Assembly (NCBI RefSeq): GCF_020551945.1
Contig: NZ_JAJBZH010000004.1
Location: forward strand, 248,001 to 312,000
Direction of reading: 5' to 3'
Length of the DNA stretch: 64,000 nucleotides
DNA from: Cellulosimicrobium marinum
Lineage (GTDB): Bacteria > Actinomycetota > Actinomycetes > Actinomycetales > Cellulomonadaceae
Position numbers and translations under genes: made by a program. Each line of letters begins with the position of its first letter. The stretch's first letter is position 1. Below are positions 16,882-24,215 of this stretch, piece after piece. The notes under the pieces were generated by a model. That model was not told the origin of the DNA, made no database searches, and saw only the letters and a program-made list of their open reading frames with translations.

Positions 16882-17124
16882 TCAGCGCAGGAGGAGCGGG
16901 TGGTGCTGGGCCGCGTTGTCGCGCAGGCGCTCGTCGTGGTGGGCCGCGACGTCGGTCCGCCCCTGCGCGGCGGTGCGGCGGGCCGCCACCTCGCGGAGCA
17001 CGCGGGCGCGCGTCGCGGCGCGGCGTCGTCCGAGCTCGGTGAGGCGCGCGCCCAGGAGGACGAGCGCGCGGTCGAGGCCGCGGAGCTCCGTGGTGCGGGG
17101 CAGGGTGGGGGAGTACGCGCTCAT
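16882..17124 (-). CDS. Small hypothetical protein co-operonic with ArsR regulator
   Basis: This 80-residue protein is rich in Arg, Ala and Leu, predicted mostly helical (LDRALVLLGARLTELGRRRAATRARVLREVAARR) with a His-rich end (AQHHPLLLR). I recognise no family. It begins at ATG 17124, overlapping the ArsR stop by ATGA, so it is translated from the same mRNA. That coupling, more than its sequence, argues it is real. Confidence 0.6.
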   Translation of the reverse strand: MSAYSPTLPRTTELRGLDRALVLLGARLTELGRRRAATRARVLREVAARRTAAQGRTDVAAHHDERLRDNAAQHHPLLLR

Positions 17125-17726
17125 GAGGGGTTCTCCTTGCCGTCGATCAGGGGGAAGAGGTTGAAGTGGATCTGGGCCGGGCGGGCGCCCGGTGTCTGCT
17201 CCTGGTCGCGGAACCGGTCGAGCATCTCGGAGAACCGGTCCCACGCGGTCTGGATCTCGGCCATCTGCTCGTGGGTGAGCCACAGGCTGACCGTCTGGAG
17301 GCGGGTGACCTCGAGCCACTCGTGGCCCAGGGCGTGCGGGTCGTCGAGGACGGCGAGGATCTTGCGGGCGCGGGCGTTCTCGAACTCGCGGTTGACCATC
17401 GCGGTGGTGGTCGCCGCCGCGACGTCGTCGGCGTCCTCGGGGAGCTCGACCGTGAACCCGCCCGGTCGCCGTTCCCACCAGCGCTCGCGCGCCGTGCCGC
17501 GGCCGGGGACCTCCTGGACGAACCCGTGCCGGGCGAGCTGGCGCAGGTGGTAGCTCGTGGACCCGCTGGACTCGCCCACGAGCTCGGCGAGCCCGCTCGC
17601 GGTGAGCGCGCCGTGCGACGAGAGCAGGTCGAGGATCTGGATGCGCAGCGGGTGCGCCAGGGCCTTGATCTGCGCCGGTCCGAGGACGCGGTCCTCGGGC
17701 GAGGAGGGGGTGCCGGTGTCGCTCAT
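17121..17726 (-). CDS. ArsR-type winged-helix transcriptional regulator
   Basis: The protein has 201 residues with an HTH_20/ArsR winged helix at about residues 15-85 (IKALAHPLRIQILDLLSSHGALTASGLAELVGES). The C-terminal effector part is helical and Trp-rich. This longer ArsR-like type usually represses a divergent gene. ATG 17726 starts just inside two 18-bp palindromes shared with the divergent DUF2236 gene. Repression of both directions by this protein is the simplest reading. No metal-binding Cys cluster is visible, so its ligand is unlikely to be a heavy metal. Confidence 0.88.
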   Translation of the reverse strand: MSDTGTPSSPEDRVLGPAQIKALAHPLRIQILDLLSSHGALTASGLAELVGESSGSTSYHLRQLARHGFVQEVPGRGTARERWWERRPGGFTVELPEDADDVAAATTTAMVNREFENARARKILAVLDDPHALGHEWLEVTRLQTVSLWLTHEQMAEIQTAWDRFSEMLDRFRDQEQTPGARPAQIHFNLFPLIDGKENPS

Positions 17727-17742
17727 GCGTCCACCGTACGAG

Positions 17743-17788
17743 TGCAAAGACATCTTTGCAAGGGTTTCTCTGCAAAAAGTTCTTTGCA
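17743..17788. promoter_or_regulatory. Twin operators of the ArsR-type regulator
   Basis: TGCAAAGACATCTTTGCA (17743-17760) is a perfect inverted repeat with 8-bp arms and a 2-base centre. TGCAAAAAGTTCTTTGCA (17771-17788) has the same outer TGCAAA/TTTGCA half-sites. The centres are 28 bp apart in the AT-rich gap between the ArsR gene (minus) and the DUF2236 gene (plus). Consensus TGCAAA-N6-TTTGCA. Confidence 0.85.
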
Positions 17789-17845
17789 TCGCTCGACGGA
17801 CGCTCCGCCGTGCGTGACCGCGCTGGTCGGGGCCATGATCGGCCC

Positions 17846-18691
17846 ATGGTCCAGGTGCTCCACCGTGCACGCCGCTCCGCGGGCGAGGCGATCCTCGCGC
17901 GCGTCGCCGGGCCCGACGCCGCGGCGGTGCGAGCCCGTATCCACCACGCCCCGGGACCACGGTGGTTCGCCCCGGGCTCACCCGTGCAACGGGTGCACGG
18001 CGACGCGTCCATGTTCGTCGGCGGGCTGCGCGCCCTGCTGCTCCAGAGCCTCCACCCCCTCGCCATGGCGGGCGTCGCGGCGCACTCGGGCTACCGGGGC
18101 GACCCGTGGGGCCGGCTCCAGCGCACCTCGACCTTCATCGCGACGACGACCTTCGCGACCACCGCCGACGCGCAGGGCGCGGTCGACGCGGTCCGCGCCG
18201 TCCACGCGCGCGTGCGCGGGACGGCGGCAGACGGGCGGCCCTACGCCGCGAGCGACCCCGACCTCCTGCGCTGGGTCCACGTCGCGGAGACCGACAGCTT
18301 CCTCGTCGCGCATCAGCTCTACGGCGCCCGGCCGCTCGACGACGCCGGGTGCGACGAGTACGTGGCCCTCGCGGGCGACGTCGGGCAGCGCCTCGGGGTC
18401 CAGGACGTGCCGCGCACCCGTGCCGCCCTCGACGCGGCCCTCCGGGGGTACCGCCCGCAGCTCGCCGTCACGCCCGAGGCGCTCGACGCCGCGCGCTTCC
18501 TCCTCGTGGAGCCGCCGCTGCCGTGGCCCGTGCGGCCCGCCTACGCGGGCCTGGCGGCCGCCGCCCGGACGTCGCTGCCGGACTGGGCGCGCGACGGCCT
18601 GCCGCGCGTGCGGGGCGTGCCCGGGTGGGGTGCGCGCCCGGCCGGCCGTCTGGTCACCCGGGCGATCCGCTGGGCGCTCCCGCCGCCGTGA
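17846..18691 (+). CDS. DUF2236 / MpaB family oxygenase-like protein
   Basis: The protein has 281 residues. DUF2236 (oxygenase MpaB family) features are visible: HGDASMFVGGLRALLLQSLHPLAMAGVAAHS near residues 50-80, the GRLQRTSTFIATTTF segment, and the RWVHVAETDSFLVAHQLYG motif with conserved His. Family members are heme proteins related to latex-clearing protein Lcp and fungal MpaB; the substrate here is unknown. Start ATG 17846 was chosen; the frame is open upstream through the operator, but that part is not conserved. It is divergent from the ArsR-type regulator and probably controlled by it. Confidence 0.85.
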   Translation: MVQVLHRARRSAGEAILARVAGPDAAAVRARIHHAPGPRWFAPGSPVQRVHGDASMFVGGLRALLLQSLHPLAMAGVAAHSGYRGDPWGRLQRTSTFIATTTFATTADAQGAVDAVRAVHARVRGTAADGRPYAASDPDLLRWVHVAETDSFLVAHQLYGARPLDDAGCDEYVALAGDVGQRLGVQDVPRTRAALDAALRGYRPQLAVTPEALDAARFLLVEPPLPWPVRPAYAGLAAAARTSLPDWARDGLPRVRGVPGWGARPAGRLVTRAIRWALPPP

Positions 18692-18712
18692 GCGTGCCAG
18701 GAAGGCCCGGCG

Positions 18713-19207
18713 TCAGCGCGCGTCCCGCCGCCGGAACGCGTCGAGGTCGGCGTTGAGCCGACCGAGGAGCTCCGCGAGGAGCGCCCGGTCGAGCCGGGAC
18801 CAGTCCGCGAGCACGTCCGCGTACAGGTCCCCGCGCGCGGCGCGGTGGAGGGCGAGGACGTCGAGGCCGGGCTCCGTGGGCTCGACGAGCACCGCGCGAC
18901 CGTCGTCCGGGTCGCGTGCCCGCAGGACGTGGCCCTCGCGCTCCAGGGCGACCACCTGCCGCGTGACCGTCGACGCGTCGAGGCCGAGGCGGTCGGCGAG
19001 CACGTGGACGTTCTGCGGCCCATGCGTCGCGAGGGCGTGCAGGATCAGGTAGCCCGAGCGGTCGAGCGCGGCGGTCCGCCCCGCGGTCCGGGGGGTGCCG
19101 GAGACGCGGGTGCCCTCCGCGCGGCGCAGCAGCTGCGCCAGCTCGAGCTCGACCGCCGCGAGGGTGTCGCGCGCGCTCCGGGCGTGGTCGTCTCGTCGCG
19201 CGGCCAT
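18713..19207 (-). CDS. MarR family transcriptional regulator
   Basis: The protein has 164 residues. The winged helix runs from about residue 50 to 120 (SGYLILHALATHGPQNVHVLADRLGLDASTVTRQVVALEREGHVLR) with the wing DPDDGRAVLVEPT. N- and C-terminal helices would form the dimer interface. It lies directly downstream of a second, divergent-sequence MarR gene on the same strand, but a 34-bp palindrome and its own probable operator separate them. No obvious target is fixed; the adjacent DUF2236 gene is convergent. Confidence 0.88.
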   Translation of the reverse strand: MAARRDDHARSARDTLAAVELELAQLLRRAEGTRVSGTPRTAGRTAALDRSGYLILHALATHGPQNVHVLADRLGLDASTVTRQVVALEREGHVLRARDPDDGRAVLVEPTEPGLDVLALHRAARGDLYADVLADWSRLDRALLAELLGRLNADLDAFRRRDAR

Positions 19208-19227
19208 GCGTGGACGGTACAGGGAGT

Positions 19228-19246
19228 TGCCTGTGCGGGGCAGGCA
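19228..19246. promoter_or_regulatory. Possible MarR operator
   Basis: Inverted repeat TGCCTG (19228-19233) and CAGGCA (19241-19246) lies 21 bp before the MarR start at 19207 on the minus strand, a usual place for autoregulation. Only 6-bp arms, so tentative. Confidence 0.4.
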
Positions 19247-19250
19247 GTTC

Positions 19251-19284
19251 CGTGCCGGACGGCGCCCGGGCGCCGTCCGGCACG
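19251..19284. terminator. Perfect 34-bp palindrome between two MarR genes
   Basis: Positions 19251-19284 are fully self-complementary (left half CGTGCCGGACGGCGCCC). It begins 4 bp beyond the stop of the upstream MarR gene on the minus strand and likely terminates it. Confidence 0.75.
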
Positions 19285-19287
19285 GCG

Positions 19288-19773
19288 TCACGCGCCGTCG
19301 GCATCCTCGCGGGCGGCCCGCGCGAGCGCCGCGATCCCGCGTGCCAGGGCCCGCAGGTCGTCGAGGTCGAGGCGCTCCAGGAGGTGCTGCGTCGGCTCCT
19401 CGCGCGCCGCGAGCCGGCGCACTGCGTCCGCGCCCCGCGCCGTCGCCGCGACGACGCGCACCCGGCCGTCGCTCGGGTCCGCGTGGCGCTCCGCCATCCC
19501 GGCGGCGACGAGCCTGTCGACGATCCCGGTCACCGTCGCCCCGGACACGCCGAGCACGTCGGCGAGGTGGTGGGCGCCCGCGGGCCCGTCGAGCTGGAGC
19601 ACCGCGAGGGCCCGCAGCTGCTGCACCGTCAGCGGCATCGTGAGGATCGGCTCGAGGCGCTGCGCGAGGAACGTCTCGCCCAGGACCTGGCCCGCGTCGT
19701 CCACCTGCTCGACCAGGCTGAGTCGCTCCGCCTGCACGCCCGGTCCGCGACCCTCGTCCTCGTGTGCTCCCAC
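19288..19773 (-). CDS. MarR family transcriptional regulator, divergent from RND exporter
   Basis: The protein has 161 residues with a MarR winged helix at about residues 50-120: TVQQLRALAVLQLDGPAGAHHLADVLGVSGATVTGIVDRLVAAGMAER, then the DPSDGRVRVV wing. It is transcribed divergently from the RND-type exporter gene with a 97-bp gap containing the palindrome CGTTAGGCTAACG. This arrangement is typical of a drug-responsive repressor of an efflux pump; the ligand is unknown. Confidence 0.9.
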   Translation of the reverse strand: MGAHEDEGRGPGVQAERLSLVEQVDDAGQVLGETFLAQRLEPILTMPLTVQQLRALAVLQLDGPAGAHHLADVLGVSGATVTGIVDRLVAAGMAERHADPSDGRVRVVAATARGADAVRRLAAREEPTQHLLERLDLDDLRALARGIAALARAAREDADGA

Positions 19774-19810
19774 GCCGCGACCGTACCGGGAACCGGCACC
19801 GGGTGCTTAG

Positions 19811-19823
19811 CGTTAGGCTAACG
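19811..19823. promoter_or_regulatory. MarR operator / exporter promoter
   Basis: CGTTAGGCTAACG is a perfect inverted repeat (6-bp arms, 1-base centre), the only AT-richer stretch in the gap between the MarR and exporter genes. TAGGCT within it also fits a -10 box for the exporter, so bound repressor would block RNA polymerase. Confidence 0.65.
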
Positions 19824-19870
19824 ATCGACGACGACGTCGCGGCCATCTCCCTGCCCCCTGGAGGACCCTC

Positions 19871-22800
19871 GTGTTCCGACTCGCCCGGACGTCGCTCGCC
19901 AACCGCGCGGTCGTCGCCCTCGTCACGGTCGCCGCGGCGATCTTCGGGGTCGTGAGCCTCGGCTCGCTCAAGCAGGAGCTCATCCCGTCCCTGCAGATCC
20001 CCGCCGCAGCCGTCGTCGCCGTCTACCCCGGCGCGGCGCCCGAGATCGTCGAGGACCAGGTCACCGAGCCCGTCGAGTCCGCCGTCCAGGCCGTCGACGG
20101 CGTCGCCGGCGTCACCTCGAACGCCTCCACCAACCTGTCGGTCACCACCGTCGAGCTCGACTACGGCACCGACATGGACGCCGCCACCCAGCAGCTCCAG
20201 ACCGCCGTCACGCGCATCCGCACCCAGCTCCCCGCCGACGTCGAGCCGCAGGTCGTCACCGGGTCCGTCGACGACCTGCCCGTCATCCAGCTCGCCGCCG
20301 CGGGCACCGAGGGCGGCGACGGGACGCTCGACGCCGCCGCGCTCGGCAGCGTCGTCGAGTCCGTCCTCGTGCCCCGCCTCGAGGACGTCGACGAGGTGCG
20401 GTCCGTCGCCGTCACCGGCGTCGCCGAGCAGGAGGTCCGCGTCGACCTCGACCCGCAGGCCCTCGCCGCCAACGGCGTGTCCTCCGCCGACGTCTCCACC
20501 CTGCTCGACGACAACGGCGTCCTCGTCCCCGGTGGCACCGTCACCGAGGGCGACACCGAGCTCACCGTCCAGATCGGCTCGCCCGTCACCTCCGTCGACG
20601 ACCTCGCCGCGCTGCCGCTGCAGGGCGAGCAGGGCGTCGTCACCCTCGCCGACGTCGCCGACGTGTCCGCGGTGGACGCCGACGCCACCTCCGCCTCCCG
20701 GCTCGACGGCGAGCCCTCCCTCGCGATCGCCGTGACGAAGACCCCCGCGGGCAACACCGTCGAGATCTCCCACGCCGTGCAGGACGCCCTCGCCGACCTC
20801 GACGAGGCGCTCGCCGAGCAGGGCGTGCGGGTCGCCGTCGTGTTCGACCAGGCGCCGTTCATCGAGGAGTCGATCGAGGGCCTCGCGACCGAGGGCGGCC
20901 TCGGCCTCGTGTTCGCGATCGTCGTCATCCTGCTGTTCCTCACGTCCGTCCGCTCGACGCTCGTCTCCGCGATCTCCATCCCGCTGTCCCTGTGCGTGAC
21001 GTTCGTCGTCATGGACGCCACCGGGTACACCCTGAACATCCTCACGCTCGGCGCCATGACGGTCGCGATCGGCCGCGTCGTCGACGACTCCATCGTCGTC
21101 ATCGAGAACATCAAGCGGCACCTGTCGTACGGCGAGCCCAAGCGCGAGGCGATCCTCACCGCCGTGCGCGAGGTCGGCGGCGCCATCACCTCCTCCACCG
21201 TGTGCACCGTCGCGGTGTTCGCCCCCATCGCGCTCGTCGGCGGGATGGTCGGGGAGCTGTTCCGGCCGTTCGCCGTCACCGTCGCGATCGCGATGCTCGC
21301 GTCCCTTTTCGTCGCGCTCACCATCGTGCCCGTGCTCGCGTACTGGTTCATCACGCCCCCGAAGGGCGTCGTCGAGCACGACGGCTCCGACGAGTCCGTC
21401 GCGCGCGCCGCCGAGGTCGCCGAGCGCACCCGTGCCGAGGCAGAGGCCAAGGAGCGCCGCGGCGTCTGGCAGCGCGCCTACATGCCCACCCTGCGCGCGT
21501 CCCTGCGCCACCCCGTCGTGACCCTCGTCGTCGCGTTCGCCGTCCTCGCCGGGACCCTCGCGCTCGTGCCCCGCCTCGAGACGAACTTCCTCGGCGACTC
21601 CGGCCAGGACACCCTCACCGTCACCGAGACGTTCGAGCCCGGCACGTCCCTCGCCGCGCAGGACGAGGCCGCCCGCGTCGTCGAGGACGCCCTCCTCGGT
21701 CTCGACGAGGTCGAGACCGTCCAGACCACCGTCGGCCAGGGCGACCTGGCCACCGCCGCCGTCATGGGCGGCGGGTCCCCCCCGCAGGCGACGTTCGCCC
21801 TCACCCTCGCCGAGGACGCCGACGGCACGACGGCGCAGGCCACCGTCCGCGACGCCGTCGCCGACCTCGGCACCGACGCGACGACCGACATCACCGTCGC
21901 CGGGGGCGAGGCGATGATGGGCTCGTCCACCGTCGACCTCGTCGTGCGCACCACCGACCCCGACACGCTGTCCGACGCCGCCCGCCAGGTCCAGGAGGCA
22001 GCGGCCGGCACCGACGGCGCGATCGAGGTGACGAACAACCTCGCCGCCGAGCAGACGACCGTCCAGGTCGCCGTCGACCGCGAGGCCGCGACCGCCGCCG
22101 GGCTCACCGAGACCCAGCTCTCCGGCCTCGTCGCGTCCGTCATGTCCCCCATGCCGATCGGCACCGTCGACCTCGGCGACGGCCCCGTCGACGTCGTCGT
22201 CTCGCAGGGCGAGGGCCCCGCCACCGTCGCCGAGCTCGAGGCGCTCGTCCTGCCGAGCGCCGCGGGTCCCGTGCCCCTGACGTCCGTCGCGACCGTCGAG
22301 GAGGTGCCCGCACCGACGTCCATCACCCGCATGGACGGCGAGCGCAGCGCCACCGTCTCCGTCACGCCCGAGGGCCAGGATCTCGGCGCGCTCACCGCGG
22401 CGCTCACGCAGACCGTCGACGACCTCGACCTGCCCGCCGGCGCGACCGTCGAGATCGGCGGCGTCGCCGCCCAGCAGGAGGAGGCGTTCGCCGACCTCGG
22501 CCTGGCCCTGCTCGCCGCGATCCTCATCGTCTACGTCGTCATGGTCGCGACGTTCCGCTCGCTCGTGCAGCCCCTCATCCTGCTCGTGTCCGTCCCCTTC
22601 GCGGCCACCGGCGCCCTGCTGCTCCTGCTCGCGACCTCCACCCCGCTGGGCGTGCCGTCCCTCATCGGCATGCTCATGCTCGTCGGCATCGTCGTGTCCA
22701 ACGCGATCGTGCTCATCGACCTCATCAACCAGTACCGCGAACGCGGCCGCACCCTCGACGACGCCGTGCTCGAAGGGTCGCGTAAGCGCCTCCGCCCGAT

Positions 22801-23128
22801 CGTCATGACCGCCCTCGCGACGATCTTCGCGCTCACCCCGATGGCCCTCGGCATCACCGGCGGTGGAGCGTTCATCTCCCAGCCGCTCGCCCTCGTCGTC
22901 ATCGGCGGCCTCGTCAGCTCGACGCTCCTCACGCTCGTCGTCGTCCCGGTGCTCTACACCCTGGTCGAGCGCCGCGGGGAGAAGCGCCGGGCCCGCCGCG
23001 CCGAGCGCGACGCCGGCCGCCTCGCCGAGGCGAGCAGCGCGCCGTCGGGCACCGCGCCCGACGGCGCGGGCGACGACGCCCCCGACAGCATCCCGACGGG
23101 TCGGCACGCCGCCCAGCCCACCGCCTGA
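19871..23128 (+). CDS. Efflux RND transporter permease subunit (AcrB/HAE1-like)
   Basis: The protein has 1085 residues with the full two-fold RND layout: TM1 near residues 11-30, a large outer loop with PN/PC-type subdomains (about 40-325), TM2-6 (about 330-520) including LGAMTVAIGRVVDDSIVVIENIKRH with the proton-relay Asp pair in TM4, then the second repeat with loop at about 590-850 and TM8-12 (860-1040). RND pumps use proton motive force to export hydrophobic compounds. In this single-membrane actinobacterium no adaptor or outer-membrane channel gene is adjacent. The C-terminal 55 residues are polar and disordered. Start GTG 19871 follows GGAGG. Control by the divergent MarR gene is likely. 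Confidence 0.9.
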   Translation: MFRLARTSLANRAVVALVTVAAAIFGVVSLGSLKQELIPSLQIPAAAVVAVYPGAAPEIVEDQVTEPVESAVQAVDGVAGVTSNASTNLSVTTVELDYGTDMDAATQQLQTAVTRIRTQLPADVEPQVVTGSVDDLPVIQLAAAGTEGGDGTLDAAALGSVVESVLVPRLEDVDEVRSVAVTGVAEQEVRVDLDPQALAANGVSSADVSTLLDDNGVLVPGGTVTEGDTELTVQIGSPVTSVDDLAALPLQGEQGVVTLADVADVSAVDADATSASRLDGEPSLAIAVTKTPAGNTVEISHAVQDALADLDEALAEQGVRVAVVFDQAPFIEESIEGLATEGGLGLVFAIVVILLFLTSVRSTLVSAISIPLSLCVTFVVMDATGYTLNILTLGAMTVAIGRVVDDSIVVIENIKRHLSYGEPKREAILTAVREVGGAITSSTVCTVAVFAPIALVGGMVGELFRPFAVTVAIAMLASLFVALTIVPVLAYWFITPPKGVVEHDGSDESVARAAEVAERTRAEAEAKERRGVWQRAYMPTLRASLRHPVVTLVVAFAVLAGTLALVPRLETNFLGDSGQDTLTVTETFEPGTSLAAQDEAARVVEDALLGLDEVETVQTTVGQGDLATAAVMGGGSPPQATFALTLAEDADGTTAQATVRDAVADLGTDATTDITVAGGEAMMGSSTVDLVVRTTDPDTLSDAARQVQEAAAGTDGAIEVTNNLAAEQTTVQVAVDREAATAAGLTETQLSGLVASVMSPMPIGTVDLGDGPVDVVVSQGEGPATVAELEALVLPSAAGPVPLTSVATVEEVPAPTSITRMDGERSATVSVTPEGQDLGALTAALTQTVDDLDLPAGATVEIGGVAAQQEEAFADLGLALLAAILIVYVVMVATFRSLVQPLILLVSVPFAATGALLLLLATSTPLGVPSLIGMLMLVGIVVSNAIVLIDLINQYRERGRTLDDAVLEGSRKRLRPIVMTALATIFALTPMALGITGGGAFISQPLALVVIGGLVSSTLLTLVVVPVLYTLVERRGEKRRARRAERDAGRLAEASSAPSGTAPDGAGDDAPDSIPTGRHAAQPTA

Positions 23129-23140
23129 CGACCGGGGCCC

Positions 23141-23325
23141 CGCCGTCGGCGGGTCGGGTCGGGTCTGCGGGCGGTGCGACCTCGGTGCTCGGGCTGCCGC
23201 GCCGTCGGCGGGTCGGGTCGGGTCCGCGGGCGGTGCGACCTCGGTGCTCGGGCTGCCGCGCCGTCGGCGGGTCGGGTCGGGTCCGCGGGCGGTGCGACCT
23301 CGGTGCTCGGGCTGCCGCGCCGTCG
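23141..23325. repeat. 59-bp tandem repeat, three copies, in convergent intergenic region
   Basis: Copies start at 23141, 23200 and 23259, with an 8-base partial at 23318. Copies 2 and 3 are identical; copy 1 differs by one T for C (tctgcgg versus tccgcgg). The unit begins CGCCGTCGGCGGGTCGGGTC. It fills the first half of the 354-bp gap between the exporter and the response regulator (convergent). The remainder, 23326-23482, shows no gene or clear signal. Confidence 0.95.
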
Positions 23326-23482
23326 CCTCGTGCGGTCGGGCGTCGGTTCGCGCGCGCGGCTCGACGCCCTTCGCATCCGACGCCGCACCGACCGCTCGCG
23401 CCCGTCGCCCCCGCCCACCCGGACGCAACCACGACCCGCCAACGACGACCCCGCCAACGACGAGACCGCCGCGACGAAACCG

Positions 23483-24193
23483 TCAGGACGGGCGGGCGAC
23501 TCCGGTCTCGTACGCGAGGACGACGGCCTGGACGCGGTCGCGCAGGCCGAGCTTGCCGAGGACGCGGCCGACGTGGGTCTTGACGGTCGCCTCGGACAGG
23601 ACGAAGCGTTCGGCGATCTCGGCGTTGGTCAGGCCTTCGCCGAGGGCTTCGAACACCTCGAGCTCGCGGGCGGTGAGGTCGGCGAGGCGGGGGTCGTCGC
23701 GGCCGGTGGCGCCGGTCGTGGGGGCGCCGCCGTCGGGCGGGAGCTGGCCGGAGAACATCTCGAGCATGCGGCGGGTGACGCGGGGGGAGACGGCGGCGTC
23801 GCCGCTGGCGACGGCGCGGATGGCGCCGACGAGCTCGCCGGGCTTGGCGTCCTTGAGGAGGAATCCGCTGGCGCCGGCGCGCAGGGCGGCGAAGGCGTAC
23901 TCGTCGAGGTCGAACGTGGTGAGGATGATGACGCGTGCGGTGGGCGTGTCGGTGACGATGCGGCGGGTCGCGTCGATGCCGTTGGTGCCGGGCATGCGGA
24001 CGTCCATGAGGACGACGTCGGGTCGCAGCGCGGCGGCCTGTGCGACGCCCGTGGCGCCGTCGCCGGCCTCGCCGACCACCTCGATGTCGTCCTCGGCGGC
24101 GAGGATCATGCGGAACCCCATGCGCAGCAGGGCCTGGTCGTCGACGAGCAGGACGCGGACGGGGGTGTCGTACGGGGTGTCCCGGGTGGTCAT
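23483..24193 (-). CDS. NarL/FixJ family response regulator
   Basis: The protein has 236 residues. An N-terminal receiver domain at about 12-128 has the acidic pair in LLVDDQALLR, phospho-acceptor Asp in VVLMDVRMPG (about residue 62) and Lys in FLLKDAKPGEL. A C-terminal LuxR HTH at about 165-230 reads LTARELEVFEALGEGLTNAEIAERFVLSEATVKTHVGRVLGKL (given in parts in the family). It is last in an operon with an ABC exporter and a DesK-type kinase, 22 bp after the kinase, and is the kinase's obvious partner. Start ATG 24193 follows AGGAG. The probable output is control of its own ABC exporter. Confidence 0.94.
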   Translation of the reverse strand: MTTRDTPYDTPVRVLLVDDQALLRMGFRMILAAEDDIEVVGEAGDGATGVAQAAALRPDVVLMDVRMPGTNGIDATRRIVTDTPTARVIILTTFDLDEYAFAALRAGASGFLLKDAKPGELVGAIRAVASGDAAVSPRVTRRMLEMFSGQLPPDGGAPTTGATGRDDPRLADLTARELEVFEALGEGLTNAEIAERFVLSEATVKTHVGRVLGKLGLRDRVQAVVLAYETGVARPS

Positions 24194-24215
24194 GGGTCTC
24201 CTGTCGGGGCGGTCG

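Noticed and set aside
17756-17845. Upstream extension of the DUF2236 gene starting at ATG 17756
   Set aside because: It begins inside the ArsR operator and its residues do not resemble the family; ATG 17846 is a better start.
19871-23128. MMPL-type lipid transporter call
   Set aside because: The TM4 VVDDSIVVIENI motif and the two large outer loops fit AcrB/HAE1-like RND pumps, not the shorter MMPL layout.
23141-23325. CRISPR array
   Set aside because: The copies are contiguous with no spacers and there are no cas genes.
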